From Thermoactinomycetaceae bacterium (GTDB lineage: Bacteria > Bacillota > Bacilli > Thermoactinomycetales > Thermoactinomycetaceae), in contig JANWJM010000031.1 of NCBI GenBank assembly GCA_025449475.1, forward strand, positions 1 to 18,889: a stretch of DNA of 18,889 nt. Reading direction: 5' to 3'. This document shows, in pieces, positions 1 through 7,310 of the stretch. Numbering within the stretch: the first letter of the stretch is position 1; each line of letters opens with the position of its first letter. The position numbers were made by a program, and so were the translations under genes. Under the pieces are notes generated by a model that made no database searches, was not told the origin of the DNA, and was given only the letters and a program-made list of their open reading frames with translations.

Positions 1-176
1 CGTTTCGGTTCAAAAGGAATATTCCTTTCCCACAACTCAGAAGCCTGACGACTTAACCAACTTCCCTGAATGAGTTGAACGTAAGCCAAACGACCAAATA
101 ACACAATGAATAGTAACATCGCAATGATAAAAAAGAGATATAGTCTTTTTCTTATAATCGACTGATAGATTCCCAC
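1..176 (-). CDS. spoVD: SpoVD, stage V sporulation penicillin-binding protein (5' fragment)
   Basis: Only the first 58 codons lie in the window; the gene runs off the left edge. The reading frame starts at GTG (176-174), the only start codon between an in-frame stop and the conserved region, with AAGGAG 11 nt upstream. The peptide has a basic N-terminus (IIRKRLYL), one hydrophobic membrane segment (about residues 14-30) and the RLAYVQLI stretch typical of the membrane anchor of class B penicillin-binding proteins. Identity as SpoVD rather than another PBP comes mainly from position: a second class B PBP directly after pbpB in the mraZ-rsmH-ftsL-pbpB order is spoVD in Bacillus. SpoVD is the transpeptidase needed for spore cortex peptidoglycan. 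The catalytic domain is outside, so motifs cannot be checked. A terminator separates it from pbpB, consistent with independent expression during sporulation. Confidence 0.82.
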   Translation of the reverse strand, partial: MGIYQSIIRKRLYLFFIIAMLLFIVLFGRLAYVQLIQGSWLSRQASELWERNIPFEPK

Positions 177-217
177 GCATCGATCATCTCCTTAAGACAA
201 GCATATTCTTGACCCCC

Positions 218-252
218 AAAAAAAATGAGCCTTCTGTCAAAACAGTGGCTCA
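218..252 (-). terminator. Rho-independent terminator between pbpB and spoVD
   Basis: On the minus strand TGAGCC (252-247) pairs with GGCTCA (231-226), helped by an inner CTG/CAG pairing, and is followed at once by eight T residues (225-218). It begins 3 nt after the pbpB stop codon. It should end most transcription of the division cluster before spoVD, leaving spoVD to its own, probably sporulation-specific, promoter or to read-through. Confidence 0.85.
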
Positions 253-255
253 AAT

Positions 256-2070
256 TTATTTTAAACGTTGTGAATCGAGTTGATCCCGCCGATTCACTTC
301 GCGAATTTTTAATGTCTGCTTTAATACCTCTTTGGCGAGTGGCGCAGCAACCGTTCCCCCGGTGACATCTCCACCAGAGCTATTTGGTTCATCTAAGGCG
401 ATATAAACGACAACTTCTGGATTTTCTGTTGGTGCAAACCCAATAAACGAAACAACATATTTATTTTTTAAGTATCCCGAACCATTTGGATTGGGTTTTT
501 GAGCAGTTCCCGTTTTTCCTGCAACATGATACCCGGGCAAATCCGCATTGGCGCCGGTTCCTTTTTTTACAACCCCTCGTAATAAATCGCGGACTTGTCG
601 GGACGTCGTTGATGAGAGAACTCGTTTTCCCTGTGGTTTAACGACTTTGATCCGCTTTTTGGTCTCCGGATCCCACACTTCTTTTAACACATGAGGCTTA
701 TATAAAATTCCTCCATTTGCAATTGCACAAACCGCAGCTACTTGTTGAATGGGTGTGACCGAGATTCCTTGTCCGAAAGAAATCGATGCTAGCTCGGTAG
801 GATATAACGAACCTTTAAAAAAATACCCTCTTCCCTCAGCGGGTAGATCAATCCCCGTTTTTTTACCAAACCGTTTGGTGACATCGCCAAATCCAAAACG
901 ATTGATATAATCGACCAATTTCTTTTGTCCCAATTTTTGACCCAGTCGAACAAAGGCGACATTGCTGGACAATTCCACACCTTCGCGATATGTAATTTCA
1001 CCCCAACCGTTGACGTTCCAGTCACGGATCACTTGATCTTCGACTTGAATCTGACCGGATGGAAACTTTTCTTCCGGTTGAAAAACTCCCTCCTCAATGG
1101 CAGCCGCCAATGTCATAATTTTAAACGTTGAACCAGGTTCAAATTGGCTTTCAATGGCTAGATTGCGTCCATTCTTTTGACTATCGTAAGTCTGGGAGGG
1201 ATTGTTTGGGTCAAATGTTGGTCGACTCACAAGCGCTAGGATTTCTCCCGTCTTGGGATCAGCAACAATCGCTGTTCCACCTTTCGCTCGATACAATTTC
1301 ATCGCTGTTTCCAACTCTTTTTCAACCTGTTTTTGGATTTTTAGATCGATGGTCAGGACAAGATCTTTCCCATGAACCGGAGGACTAAATTTTTGAGGTT
1401 CATCGTCAACCATCAGACCATCCTTCGATTTCTTATATACTTTATTGCCTGTTTTTCCTCTTAAGAGATGATCATAATACGTTTCAACTCCGCCAACTGG
1501 CTGATCCTCACTATTTAGAAATCCAATTACATGCGCAGCTAACTTCCCAGTATAGGTTCTTTTTTTGGTTGGAAAAGCATAGATCCCGTCTAGCGCTTGA
1601 TCTTTTGCTTTTCTCTTTTTCATCTGTTCGAAGACTGACTCGGGGTACTTATACTTGCCTGGAAAACGCAGTTCGATCGATTTCCGACCTTTTGCGATCT
1701 CAGTAATTAATTTTTGCTCAATCTGGTCTTTGGGAACCTCTAGAATGGTAGATAACGCTTCAGCTGTCTGGGTTGGATCCTTTATCTGTTCCAATTCTGC
1801 TCCAAAGACATAGGCATTTGTTTCCCAAGCCAGTTTTTCCTTTTTGGTTCGTTCGTAAATGGTTCCTCTCTTTGGCGTTAATACTTTTTTTACAATCCAA
1901 TTCTTCTGTGCTTCTTCACTTAATTCTTTGGAGGCAAATGTCTGTAGCCAAAATAATCGAAAAATTATGGTAACCAAACAAAAGGTTACGATCATGCCGA
2001 TAATGAACGTTCGCTCTTTACTCTTCCGAATGGGTGACACGGCCATCGCAGCAACTGCTACTTCAAACAT
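256..2070 (-). CDS. pbpB: Penicillin-binding protein 2B, septal transpeptidase
   Basis: This is a class B penicillin-binding protein that cross-links peptidoglycan at the division septum with FtsL, DivIB/DivIC and FtsW. The 604 residues show a basic N-terminus, one membrane anchor (about 21-44), a dimerisation/pedestal region (about 60-230) and a transpeptidase domain with all three active-site motifs: STFK (S314-K317), SSN (368-370) and KTG (519-521). The protein ends about 85 residues after KTG and lacks the C-terminal PASTA domains found in B. subtilis PBP2B (716 residues). ATG 2070 has no clear Shine-Dalgarno sequence; ATG 2046 (residue 9, before AVSPIRKSKER) gives a more typical N-terminus but is also weakly supported. 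It lies 170 nt after ftsL, an unusually wide gap for this cluster. Identification rests on motifs plus gene order. Confidence 0.93.
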   Translation of the reverse strand: MFEVAVAAMAVSPIRKSKERTFIIGMIVTFCLVTIIFRLFWLQTFASKELSEEAQKNWIVKKVLTPKRGTIYERTKKEKLAWETNAYVFGAELEQIKDPTQTAEALSTILEVPKDQIEQKLITEIAKGRKSIELRFPGKYKYPESVFEQMKKRKAKDQALDGIYAFPTKKRTYTGKLAAHVIGFLNSEDQPVGGVETYYDHLLRGKTGNKVYKKSKDGLMVDDEPQKFSPPVHGKDLVLTIDLKIQKQVEKELETAMKLYRAKGGTAIVADPKTGEILALVSRPTFDPNNPSQTYDSQKNGRNLAIESQFEPGSTFKIMTLAAAIEEGVFQPEEKFPSGQIQVEDQVIRDWNVNGWGEITYREGVELSSNVAFVRLGQKLGQKKLVDYINRFGFGDVTKRFGKKTGIDLPAEGRGYFFKGSLYPTELASISFGQGISVTPIQQVAAVCAIANGGILYKPHVLKEVWDPETKKRIKVVKPQGKRVLSSTTSRQVRDLLRGVVKKGTGANADLPGYHVAGKTGTAQKPNPNGSGYLKNKYVVSFIGFAPTENPEVVVYIALDEPNSSGGDVTGGTVAAPLAKEVLKQTLKIREVNRRDQLDSQRLK

Positions 2071-2240
2071 AGAAAATGCCTATACAAAGAAGAGTAGACA
2101 ATCTTGCAAGGAAAATGGTCTTTGGACTCTTGATCCTTTGTATAAGCAGTATGGAGCAGTCCTCTTTCGGTTTGATCTATGTTTTTGGTAACAGTTCTCC
2201 ACCTCCTCTTTGCTTAATCGTCCCATGTTGTCATGATCCG

Positions 2241-2612
2241 TTATGGTCGAATGGAGGGGATCACTTTGGTCGAATTTGGTTGAAGACCATTTTCTTCTGC
2301 AAACTTGCGAATCCTCTCTACGCTTTCTAATTTTTCTTTTTCCGATTCTAATTGAAGATTGACCTCTTTCGTTTTCTCAACTTTCGCCTCTGTTTCGCGA
2401 ATCATGGCATTTAGTTCGATCACTTTTGCATAACGTGTAACGATAATGGATGCCAAGAAGACACATAGGATCACACTAACGAGATATAGAAGCTTTTCTG
2501 CCATGGGCAGACCCCTGCTCAACATGCGTCGAGGACTTCGCTTCGTTCGTTTCCAATCCCTTGGCTTCCGCACAGGAAAAACGAGCGCGACATTTCCTTG
2601 GTTCTCTCTCAA
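2241..2612 (-). CDS. ftsL: Cell division protein FtsL
   Basis: FtsL is a small single-pass membrane protein that joins DivIC/FtsB and DivIB/FtsQ and recruits and activates the septal transpeptidase. The 123 residues fit the family: a strongly basic cytoplasmic tail (residues 13-33), one transmembrane helix (about 41-60) and a Leu/Glu/Lys-rich extracytoplasmic coiled coil (about 64-100). Sequence similarity in this family is low, so position between rsmH and pbpB is the main argument. The start is TTG at 2612, eight nt after a full AAGGAGG. An internal ATG at residue 37 would remove most of the tail but keep the membrane helix; it has no comparable ribosome binding site. The gene lies 35 nt after rsmH and is presumably co-transcribed with it. 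Confidence 0.88.
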   Translation of the reverse strand: MRENQGNVALVFPVRKPRDWKRTKRSPRRMLSRGLPMAEKLLYLVSVILCVFLASIIVTRYAKVIELNAMIRETEAKVEKTKEVNLQLESEKEKLESVERIRKFAEENGLQPNSTKVIPSIRP

Positions 2613-2647
2613 TATAGAAACCTCCTTACGCTACCAACCGAAAACTC

Positions 2648-3580
2648 CTAACACTTCTCTATTACTCTTAATTTTGCAGACCGAGCTCTTTTATTTTTAT
2701 CGATCTCTTCTTTCGAAGGGATAATAGGTTTTTTCGTTATGAATCGAAGAAGTGGTTGATGATTGCATGTACACATCGGAAAATGAGGGGGGCAAATACA
2801 ATCTTTTGCATGTTCTTGGAAAAACTTTTTGCAGATCCGATCTTCTAATGAATGGAATGTAATCACGCTCAAGCGACCTTGACTTTTCAGGATGTCCAAT
2901 GAGTGTTTTAGAGCTTGTTCGAACACATTTAACTCATCATTGACAGCAATCCGAATCGCCTGAAAAGACCGACGTGCTGGATGAGGTCCAGACCTTCGAG
3001 TTGAAGCAGGGATGGCTTGTTTGATCAGATCAGCTAATTCGAACGTTGTTTGAATCGGTTTTTTCTGTCGAGCACGGACAATGTGGCGAGCAATCCTACG
3101 GGAAAATCTCTCTTCACCATATCGAAACAAAATATCAGCTAATTCCTCTTCCGACCACTCATTCACCAACTCATACGCTGAAAAGGTTTGCTCTTGATCC
3201 ATTCGCATATCGAGCGGTGCATCCTTCTGATAACTAAAACCACGATCTCCTTGATCAAGCTGGGGAGAGGAGACACCGAGATCAAAAAGAATGCCATCTA
3301 CTTCATGAAAACCGAGTTCGGAGATGACTTCCTTGATTCTCTTAAAATTGGTTTTGATCAAAAAAATCTGACAAGAGGCCGACTTCAGCCGTTCCTTAGC
3401 TGCTTGCAATGCGTTTTGATCTTGATCGAAACCAATTAACACTCCCGAAGGATTGAGTGCTTCAGCAATTCGTTGACTATGCCCCGCACCACCTACCGTA
3501 CAGTCGACATAGATGCCTTCTGGATGAATACGGAGCGATTCTACTGCTTCTTTTTTTAAGACGGTGTGATGTTTGAACAA
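2648..3580 (-). CDS. rsmH: 16S rRNA (cytosine-1402-N4)-methyltransferase RsmH
   Basis: RsmH (MraW) uses S-adenosylmethionine to methylate N4 of C1402 in the decoding centre of 16S rRNA. The 310-residue length is standard. Visible motifs are the N-terminal HHTVLKKEAV, the SAM-binding VDCTVGGAGHS (25-35), the acidic FDQDQNA (51-57), the characteristic DGILFDLGVSSPQLD (95-109), and ITFHSLED (240-247). A Cys/His cluster (C261, C263, C270, C272, H274) lies near the C-terminus, which ends in the family's usual Lys/Arg-rich RARSAKLRV. Translation starts at TTG 3580; GGAG lies 9 nt upstream inside the last codons of mraZ, whose stop is 4 nt before this start, so the two are likely translationally coupled. 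Confidence 0.96.
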   Translation of the reverse strand: MFKHHTVLKKEAVESLRIHPEGIYVDCTVGGAGHSQRIAEALNPSGVLIGFDQDQNALQAAKERLKSASCQIFLIKTNFKRIKEVISELGFHEVDGILFDLGVSSPQLDQGDRGFSYQKDAPLDMRMDQEQTFSAYELVNEWSEEELADILFRYGEERFSRRIARHIVRARQKKPIQTTFELADLIKQAIPASTRRSGPHPARRSFQAIRIAVNDELNVFEQALKHSLDILKSQGRLSVITFHSLEDRICKKFFQEHAKDCICPPHFPMCTCNHQPLLRFITKKPIIPSKEEIDKNKRARSAKLRVIEKC

Positions 3581-3583
3581 CTT

Positions 3584-4015
3584 CTACAACTCCAAATCGA
3601 CCAAGCTTTCAGCAATTCGATTAAATGCTTCCTCTGATGCTGAAGAATATTGATCCCACAAATCTTTACACCAAATCTCCACACGCGTAGAAACACCAAT
3701 TATCACACATTCTTTTTGGAGTTTGGCAAATTGACGTAAGTTGGTAGGGATTCGAATCCTGCCTTGCTTATCAATTTCAACATCACTGGCTCCTGAAAAG
3801 AAAAATCGGGTAAAGGCCCGAGCATCCGCCTTCGTAAACGAAAGCGATTTTAATTTGTGCTCCAGTTGTGTCCATTCTGAAAGCGGATAAGCAAATAAAC
3901 ATTGATCGAGTCCACGGGTGACAATAAATGAGGGTCCTAAATGGTCTCTAAATTTTGTAGGAATAATGATCCGCCCTTTATCGTCAATGGTATGACGATA
4001 TTCACCCATGAACAC
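3584..4015 (-). CDS. mraZ: MraZ, transcriptional regulator of the division/cell-wall cluster
   Basis: MraZ is a DNA-binding protein with two AbrB-like swapped-hairpin repeats. It forms ring-shaped oligomers and regulates its own operon. Both repeats are visible: DDKGRIIIP (11-19) and DKQGRIRIP (82-90), plus the conserved ARAFTRFFFSGA (65-76). The 143-residue length matches B. subtilis MraZ. The GTG start at 4015 gives MFMGEYRHT, the same N-terminal pattern as in B. subtilis, with GGAGG 8 nt upstream; ATG 4009 is the alternative. It is the first gene of the cluster. Three 10-bp-spaced GTGGTG/GTGGTA boxes lie just upstream, indicating autoregulation. Confidence 0.96.
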   Translation of the reverse strand: MFMGEYRHTIDDKGRIIIPTKFRDHLGPSFIVTRGLDQCLFAYPLSEWTQLEHKLKSLSFTKADARAFTRFFFSGASDVEIDKQGRIRIPTNLRQFAKLQKECVIIGVSTRVEIWCKDLWDQYSSASEEAFNRIAESLVDLEL

Positions 4016-4035
4016 CCCACATTCCTCCCCTTTTC

Positions 4036-4061
4036 TACCACCTCACACCACTTTTCACCAC
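4036..4061 (-). promoter_or_regulatory. MraZ operator: three GTGGTR boxes with 10-bp period
   Basis: Read on the minus strand there are GTGGTG (4061-4056), GTGGTG (4051-4046) and GTGGTA (4041-4036), each separated by exactly 4 nt. One box per helical turn is the arrangement recognised by MraZ in E. coli (TGGGN direct repeats) and in mollicutes (AAAGTGKN repeats). The boxes lie between the -10 element and the mraZ ribosome binding site, at about +1 to +27 of the expected transcript, so a bound MraZ ring would block promoter clearance. MraZ binding itself is inferred. Confidence 0.82.
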
Positions 4062-4068
4062 ATTGATA

Positions 4069-4077
4069 ATTATACCA
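4069..4077 (-). promoter_or_regulatory. mraZ promoter, extended -10 type
   Basis: The minus strand reads TTGTGGTATAAT, a perfect -10 (TATAAT, 4074-4069) with the extended TGn motif (4077-4075) and the TRTGn form common in Gram-positive promoters. At 16-18 bp upstream there is no TTGACA-like -35; that position lies inside the stem of the ahcY terminator. Expected transcription start is near 4062. Confidence 0.78.
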
Positions 4078-4087
4078 CAAGCCCATG

Positions 4088-4114
4088 AAAAAATCCTGCA
4101 CGGGTTGCAGGATT
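4088..4114 (-). terminator. Terminator after ahcY
   Basis: On the minus strand AATCCTGCA (4114-4106) pairs perfectly with TGCAGGATT (4100-4092) around a 5-nt loop, followed by a T run (4093-4088). It lies about 30 nt past the ahcY stop codon and ends directly beside the mraZ promoter, insulating the division cluster from ahcY transcription. Confidence 0.9.
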
Positions 4115-4142
4115 CAATCGATCATTTCTTCTTTTTGGAAAA

Positions 4143-5402
4143 TCATAATCGCCAGCTTTCTTGATACTTGCGCTGTTCGTTGGTGAGGGTATCAATGTGG
4201 ACTCCAATAGCTTCCAAATGATAGCGAGCCACTTGCTCATCAATTTGGTAAGGAACATCAATCACATGGGGACCAATTTTGCGATAATTTTCGCTGATAT
4301 AAAGTAAACATAAGGTTTGCAGACCAAAGGTCATATCCATAATCTCAACTGGGTGACCATCTCCTGCCGCAAGATTGACCAATCGACCATCGGCGAGCAG
4401 ATAGATCCGACGACCATCCTCCATCACATACTCGGTAATGTTGTTTCGTACGAGTTGATGAGAGGTGGATTGTGCAAGAAGATCTTCTTTATTAATCTCG
4501 ATATCAAAATGACCGGCATTGGCTAAAATCGCGCCATCTTTCATGTAAGGATAATGCGCACCATTGATCACATTTTTATTGCCTGTAACCGTGATAAAAT
4601 AGTCTCCATATTTGGCTGCCTCTGCAATGGGCATCACGGAAAATCCATCCATATGCGCTTCGGCCGCATTAATGGCATCAACTTCTGTTACAATCACACG
4701 AGCGCCAAGTCCTTTGGCGCGTAGCGCAACACCGCGACCGCACCAGCCATATCCTACAACAACCACTGTTTTTCCAGCTACAACTAGATTGGTTGTTCGA
4801 TTAATGCCATCCCAAACCGACTGACCGGTTCCATACCGATTATCAAACAAAAATTTCGAAAATGCTTCATTCACTGCAACCATCGGGAAACGCAGTTCGC
4901 CGTTTTTTTCAAGTGCTCGTAAACGTAGAATGCCTGTTGTGGTCTCTTCACACCCTCCCTTGATATTTCTCATTAAGTCCGGTCGTTCGGAATGCAATAG
5001 ACTGACCAAATCTCCCCCATCATCAATAATAAGATCGGGTAGATTTTCGAGCGATAAGGTTAAATAATATTTAATTTCGTCCGGTGTAGGGTTATACTTC
5101 GCATAAACAGTGACACCTTCCGACGCTAAAGCCGCACAAACATCATCTTGGGTTGACAACGGATTGCTGCCACAAATCGTTACCTCTGCCCCAGCATCCC
5201 GAATCAATTCAGCCAAACAAGCCGTTTTTGCTTCCAAATGCAAGCAAATCGTCACTTTTTTTCCTGTTAATGGCTTTTCAACAATCAGCTTCTCTCGCAA
5301 ACGATTGAGAACAGGCATATGCTTTTTTGCCCAATTCATCTTCAATCGTCCCTGCGGAGCTAATTGAATATCTTGTATGATACTTCTTTCAGCAGAATTC
5401 AT
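4143..5402 (-). CDS. ahcY: S-adenosylhomocysteine hydrolase (adenosylhomocysteinase)
   Basis: AhcY reversibly splits S-adenosylhomocysteine, the by-product of SAM-dependent methylation, into homocysteine and adenosine with bound NAD. The 419 residues show the substrate-domain motifs LEAKT (56-60), IIDDGGD (125-131), CEETTTG (151-157) and FSKFLFDN (181-188), the NAD-binding GYGWCGRG (217-224), NAGHFD (295-300) and GDGHP (347-351). The C-terminus ends in YQESWRL and lacks the K-P-x-x-Y-R-Y tail of the longer enzymes, so this is the shorter type known from archaea and Thermotoga. ATG 5402 follows AAGGAGGG by 12 nt. B. subtilis recycles this compound through Pfs/LuxS instead, so the gene's presence is informative about lineage. 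It lies between bshC and mraZ, and no terminator is evident between bshC and it. Confidence 0.96.
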   Translation of the reverse strand: MNSAERSIIQDIQLAPQGRLKMNWAKKHMPVLNRLREKLIVEKPLTGKKVTICLHLEAKTACLAELIRDAGAEVTICGSNPLSTQDDVCAALASEGVTVYAKYNPTPDEIKYYLTLSLENLPDLIIDDGGDLVSLLHSERPDLMRNIKGGCEETTTGILRLRALEKNGELRFPMVAVNEAFSKFLFDNRYGTGQSVWDGINRTTNLVVAGKTVVVVGYGWCGRGVALRAKGLGARVIVTEVDAINAAEAHMDGFSVMPIAEAAKYGDYFITVTGNKNVINGAHYPYMKDGAILANAGHFDIEINKEDLLAQSTSHQLVRNNITEYVMEDGRRIYLLADGRLVNLAAGDGHPVEIMDMTFGLQTLCLLYISENYRKIGPHVIDVPYQIDEQVARYHLEAIGVHIDTLTNEQRKYQESWRL

Positions 5403-5530
5403 GTCTACTTTTTACCCTCCTTAAATAAAACCAGCGGAATACTCTACACACACGTTTCCCTACAATCGATCATAAGCCGAGCTCATATCTTTTTTTTATC
5501 TTACTCGATCCACTTCAAAATGAAAAGTAG

Positions 5531-7183
5531 CTAGATATGCACCAGGTGATGGAAGTTTGGTCTCGATAACAGCGGTTGTTGGATCAATTGATCCAACCAT
5601 TGGAGACCATGCTCGTTCCAAAACTGAATCAGATTAAACACACGCTCTTGCGGTCTCTGCAAAGGAAACAAGCGAACAACGATCTCATTCATTCTTCTTA
5701 ACTCTGTTTGATATTGCTCCGCAACTATTCGCTGGACATAGTTCCGCAAATAGCGTAACTGTGCATTCAATTTTTCACGATTCTTTTCCCCGATTTCTCC
5801 CAAATGCATAGGTAGATGTTTTTCCAGTTGATCAATGAGTGATTGATGAATCTGATTGATTTCTTGACTCGTTTTTTGAAAGAGTTGATCGATATCCAAG
5901 TTCACTTTTTCGTGCAGCCATTCTCTCTTTTTTTGCTCAAAATGCATAAAAAGATCCTTCCAGGTGAATTGAAAATGCCTCATTCTTTTGGAGGAAGTTT
6001 GATCCACAAGTGTGATCTGTACTCTTGGATAGACAATGGGCATTTCTAAATCCATCCGTTCAAAAGCCCTCCTTAACAAAGACCAGTAAGCAATCTCGCT
6101 AGGTCCACCGACAAAGGCAAGGGTAGGAAACAAGTACTCCTGCATAAGTGGACGAGACAATACATTATTACTTAGCATTTCAGGTGACTCTTCCGCCATG
6201 CGAAGCAATTCCTCTGTCGACCAATCAGGGAAACCTTCCCCTGTTATCCATCGATCCTGAGAGTGAAAGAGAGGATATCGTTCTCCATGGATATAAATAA
6301 ACAGATGAGAATGATTCCCCAATATTTTTACATGCGTGTGATATTGATTCTTCTGACAGTTATGATTGGTCTCCAAAAATATCTTCCTTAATTGCGGATT
6401 CTCTTTAATCAGACGGATAAAAAACTTGCTTTCTAAGCGCCGTAGATCGATGTTGGTGGAGTCGATCAATAAGAGTCCCCATTTACTAAATAATGCTTGC
6501 ATCATGCGAAAAAAGAATTGACCCCATGTTTGCACGGAAGATAGAATGGCTTCACTCATTCGTAACCATTCATCCTTATAAGGCGTATCCGGAAATTGAT
6601 TGCTTAACTGTATCAACCATTCCAGCATCCTCGATCGATCGAACGTGAGATGTGAGACAGAGATTCGATTGAACGAACGAGAGGAGGAAAGGTGATAAAT
6701 TTGTTTTTTGACCTGCTCGTGAGCATCCCGAATCCATATATGGTTCACTTCGTCAAAGTCATGATCTTCCCCTGCTATCCAAAAAACGGGAATGACAGGT
6801 ACACCCAGACGTTTTTCTTCTCGCTGTGCCAATTGAATAATCGTAATCGCTTTATACAATGTATAAAGTGGACCTGTTAACAGACCTGCTTGTTGTCCTC
6901 CAATCACTACACAACTTCTTTGATCTTCTAAACGCTTTAAATTGGTTTCGATCTGAGGGTGTATTCTCGCTCGTCCATATTGTGCACGAAAAACCTTAAT
7001 CAAATCCCTTCTCGGAAAGGATTCGCTTCTTGTTTTTTGTAAATATTGGTATCTTTGACGAAAACTATCCTCTCGCCAAGGATTATATGTGAAGAGCGTC
7101 GAAACGAAGGATCGATCAAAAGATTGATAGAAATCTGTTAGTAACCGATTCTCCCATGGTAAGTGCAAATAGTCTATGTTCAT
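5531..7183 (-). CDS. bshC: BshC, bacillithiol synthase (cysteine-adding enzyme)
   Basis: BshC performs the last step of bacillithiol synthesis, joining cysteine to glucosaminyl-malate; bacillithiol is the main low-molecular-weight thiol of many Firmicutes. Family signatures are the N-terminal YLHLPWENRLLTDFY, GGQQAGLLTGPLYTLYKA (95-112) and PVFWIAGEDHDFDEVNH (132-148), followed by a Glu/Lys/Gln-rich coiled coil near residues 415-500. I start at ATG 7183 (550 residues), which gives the usual MNIDYLHLP N-terminus and has GAGGGAG just upstream; the in-frame ATG at 7225 would add 14 atypical residues and has no ribosome binding site. In Bacillus bshC (yllA) normally sits next to mraZ; here ahcY lies between. 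Confidence 0.94.
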   Translation of the reverse strand: MNIDYLHLPWENRLLTDFYQSFDRSFVSTLFTYNPWREDSFRQRYQYLQKTRSESFPRRDLIKVFRAQYGRARIHPQIETNLKRLEDQRSCVVIGGQQAGLLTGPLYTLYKAITIIQLAQREEKRLGVPVIPVFWIAGEDHDFDEVNHIWIRDAHEQVKKQIYHLSSSRSFNRISVSHLTFDRSRMLEWLIQLSNQFPDTPYKDEWLRMSEAILSSVQTWGQFFFRMMQALFSKWGLLLIDSTNIDLRRLESKFFIRLIKENPQLRKIFLETNHNCQKNQYHTHVKILGNHSHLFIYIHGERYPLFHSQDRWITGEGFPDWSTEELLRMAEESPEMLSNNVLSRPLMQEYLFPTLAFVGGPSEIAYWSLLRRAFERMDLEMPIVYPRVQITLVDQTSSKRMRHFQFTWKDLFMHFEQKKREWLHEKVNLDIDQLFQKTSQEINQIHQSLIDQLEKHLPMHLGEIGEKNREKLNAQLRYLRNYVQRIVAEQYQTELRRMNEIVVRLFPLQRPQERVFNLIQFWNEHGLQWLDQLIQQPLLSRPNFHHLVHI

Positions 7184-7263
7184 TTTGCTCCCTCTCTTAT
7201 GGCATATACCTAAAAATACTAGCATATTCTCGATATGATTTCAGCAGTCACAACATCTTTATG

Positions 7264-7269
7264 TATAAT
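7264..7269 (+). promoter_or_regulatory. Probable -10 element for the ylbP-like gene
   Basis: A perfect TATAAT lies about 40 nt before the start codon. The matching -35 region (about 7241-7246, TCAGCA) is poor, so this is only a probable SigA promoter. Confidence 0.45.
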
Positions 7270-7310
7270 GGAGGAGAAGATAATAATCGGTTGAAGGAAG
7301 GGATTCTCCC

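Noticed and set aside
2080..2226. A 48-codon minus-strand frame (ATG 2226) in the ftsL-pbpB gap
   Set aside because: There is no ribosome binding site before its ATG, the AGGAGG lies inside it, and the predicted peptide (rich in Arg, Cys and Tyr) does not resemble a real protein.
5403..5530. A riboswitch (SAM or SAH type) upstream of ahcY
   Set aside because: The gap is only 128 nt and I find none of the conserved core sequence or a terminator/antiterminator pair.
5500..5530. Terminator after bshC
   Set aside because: A weak hairpin can be drawn, but no T tract follows it on the minus strand, so read-through into ahcY is more likely.
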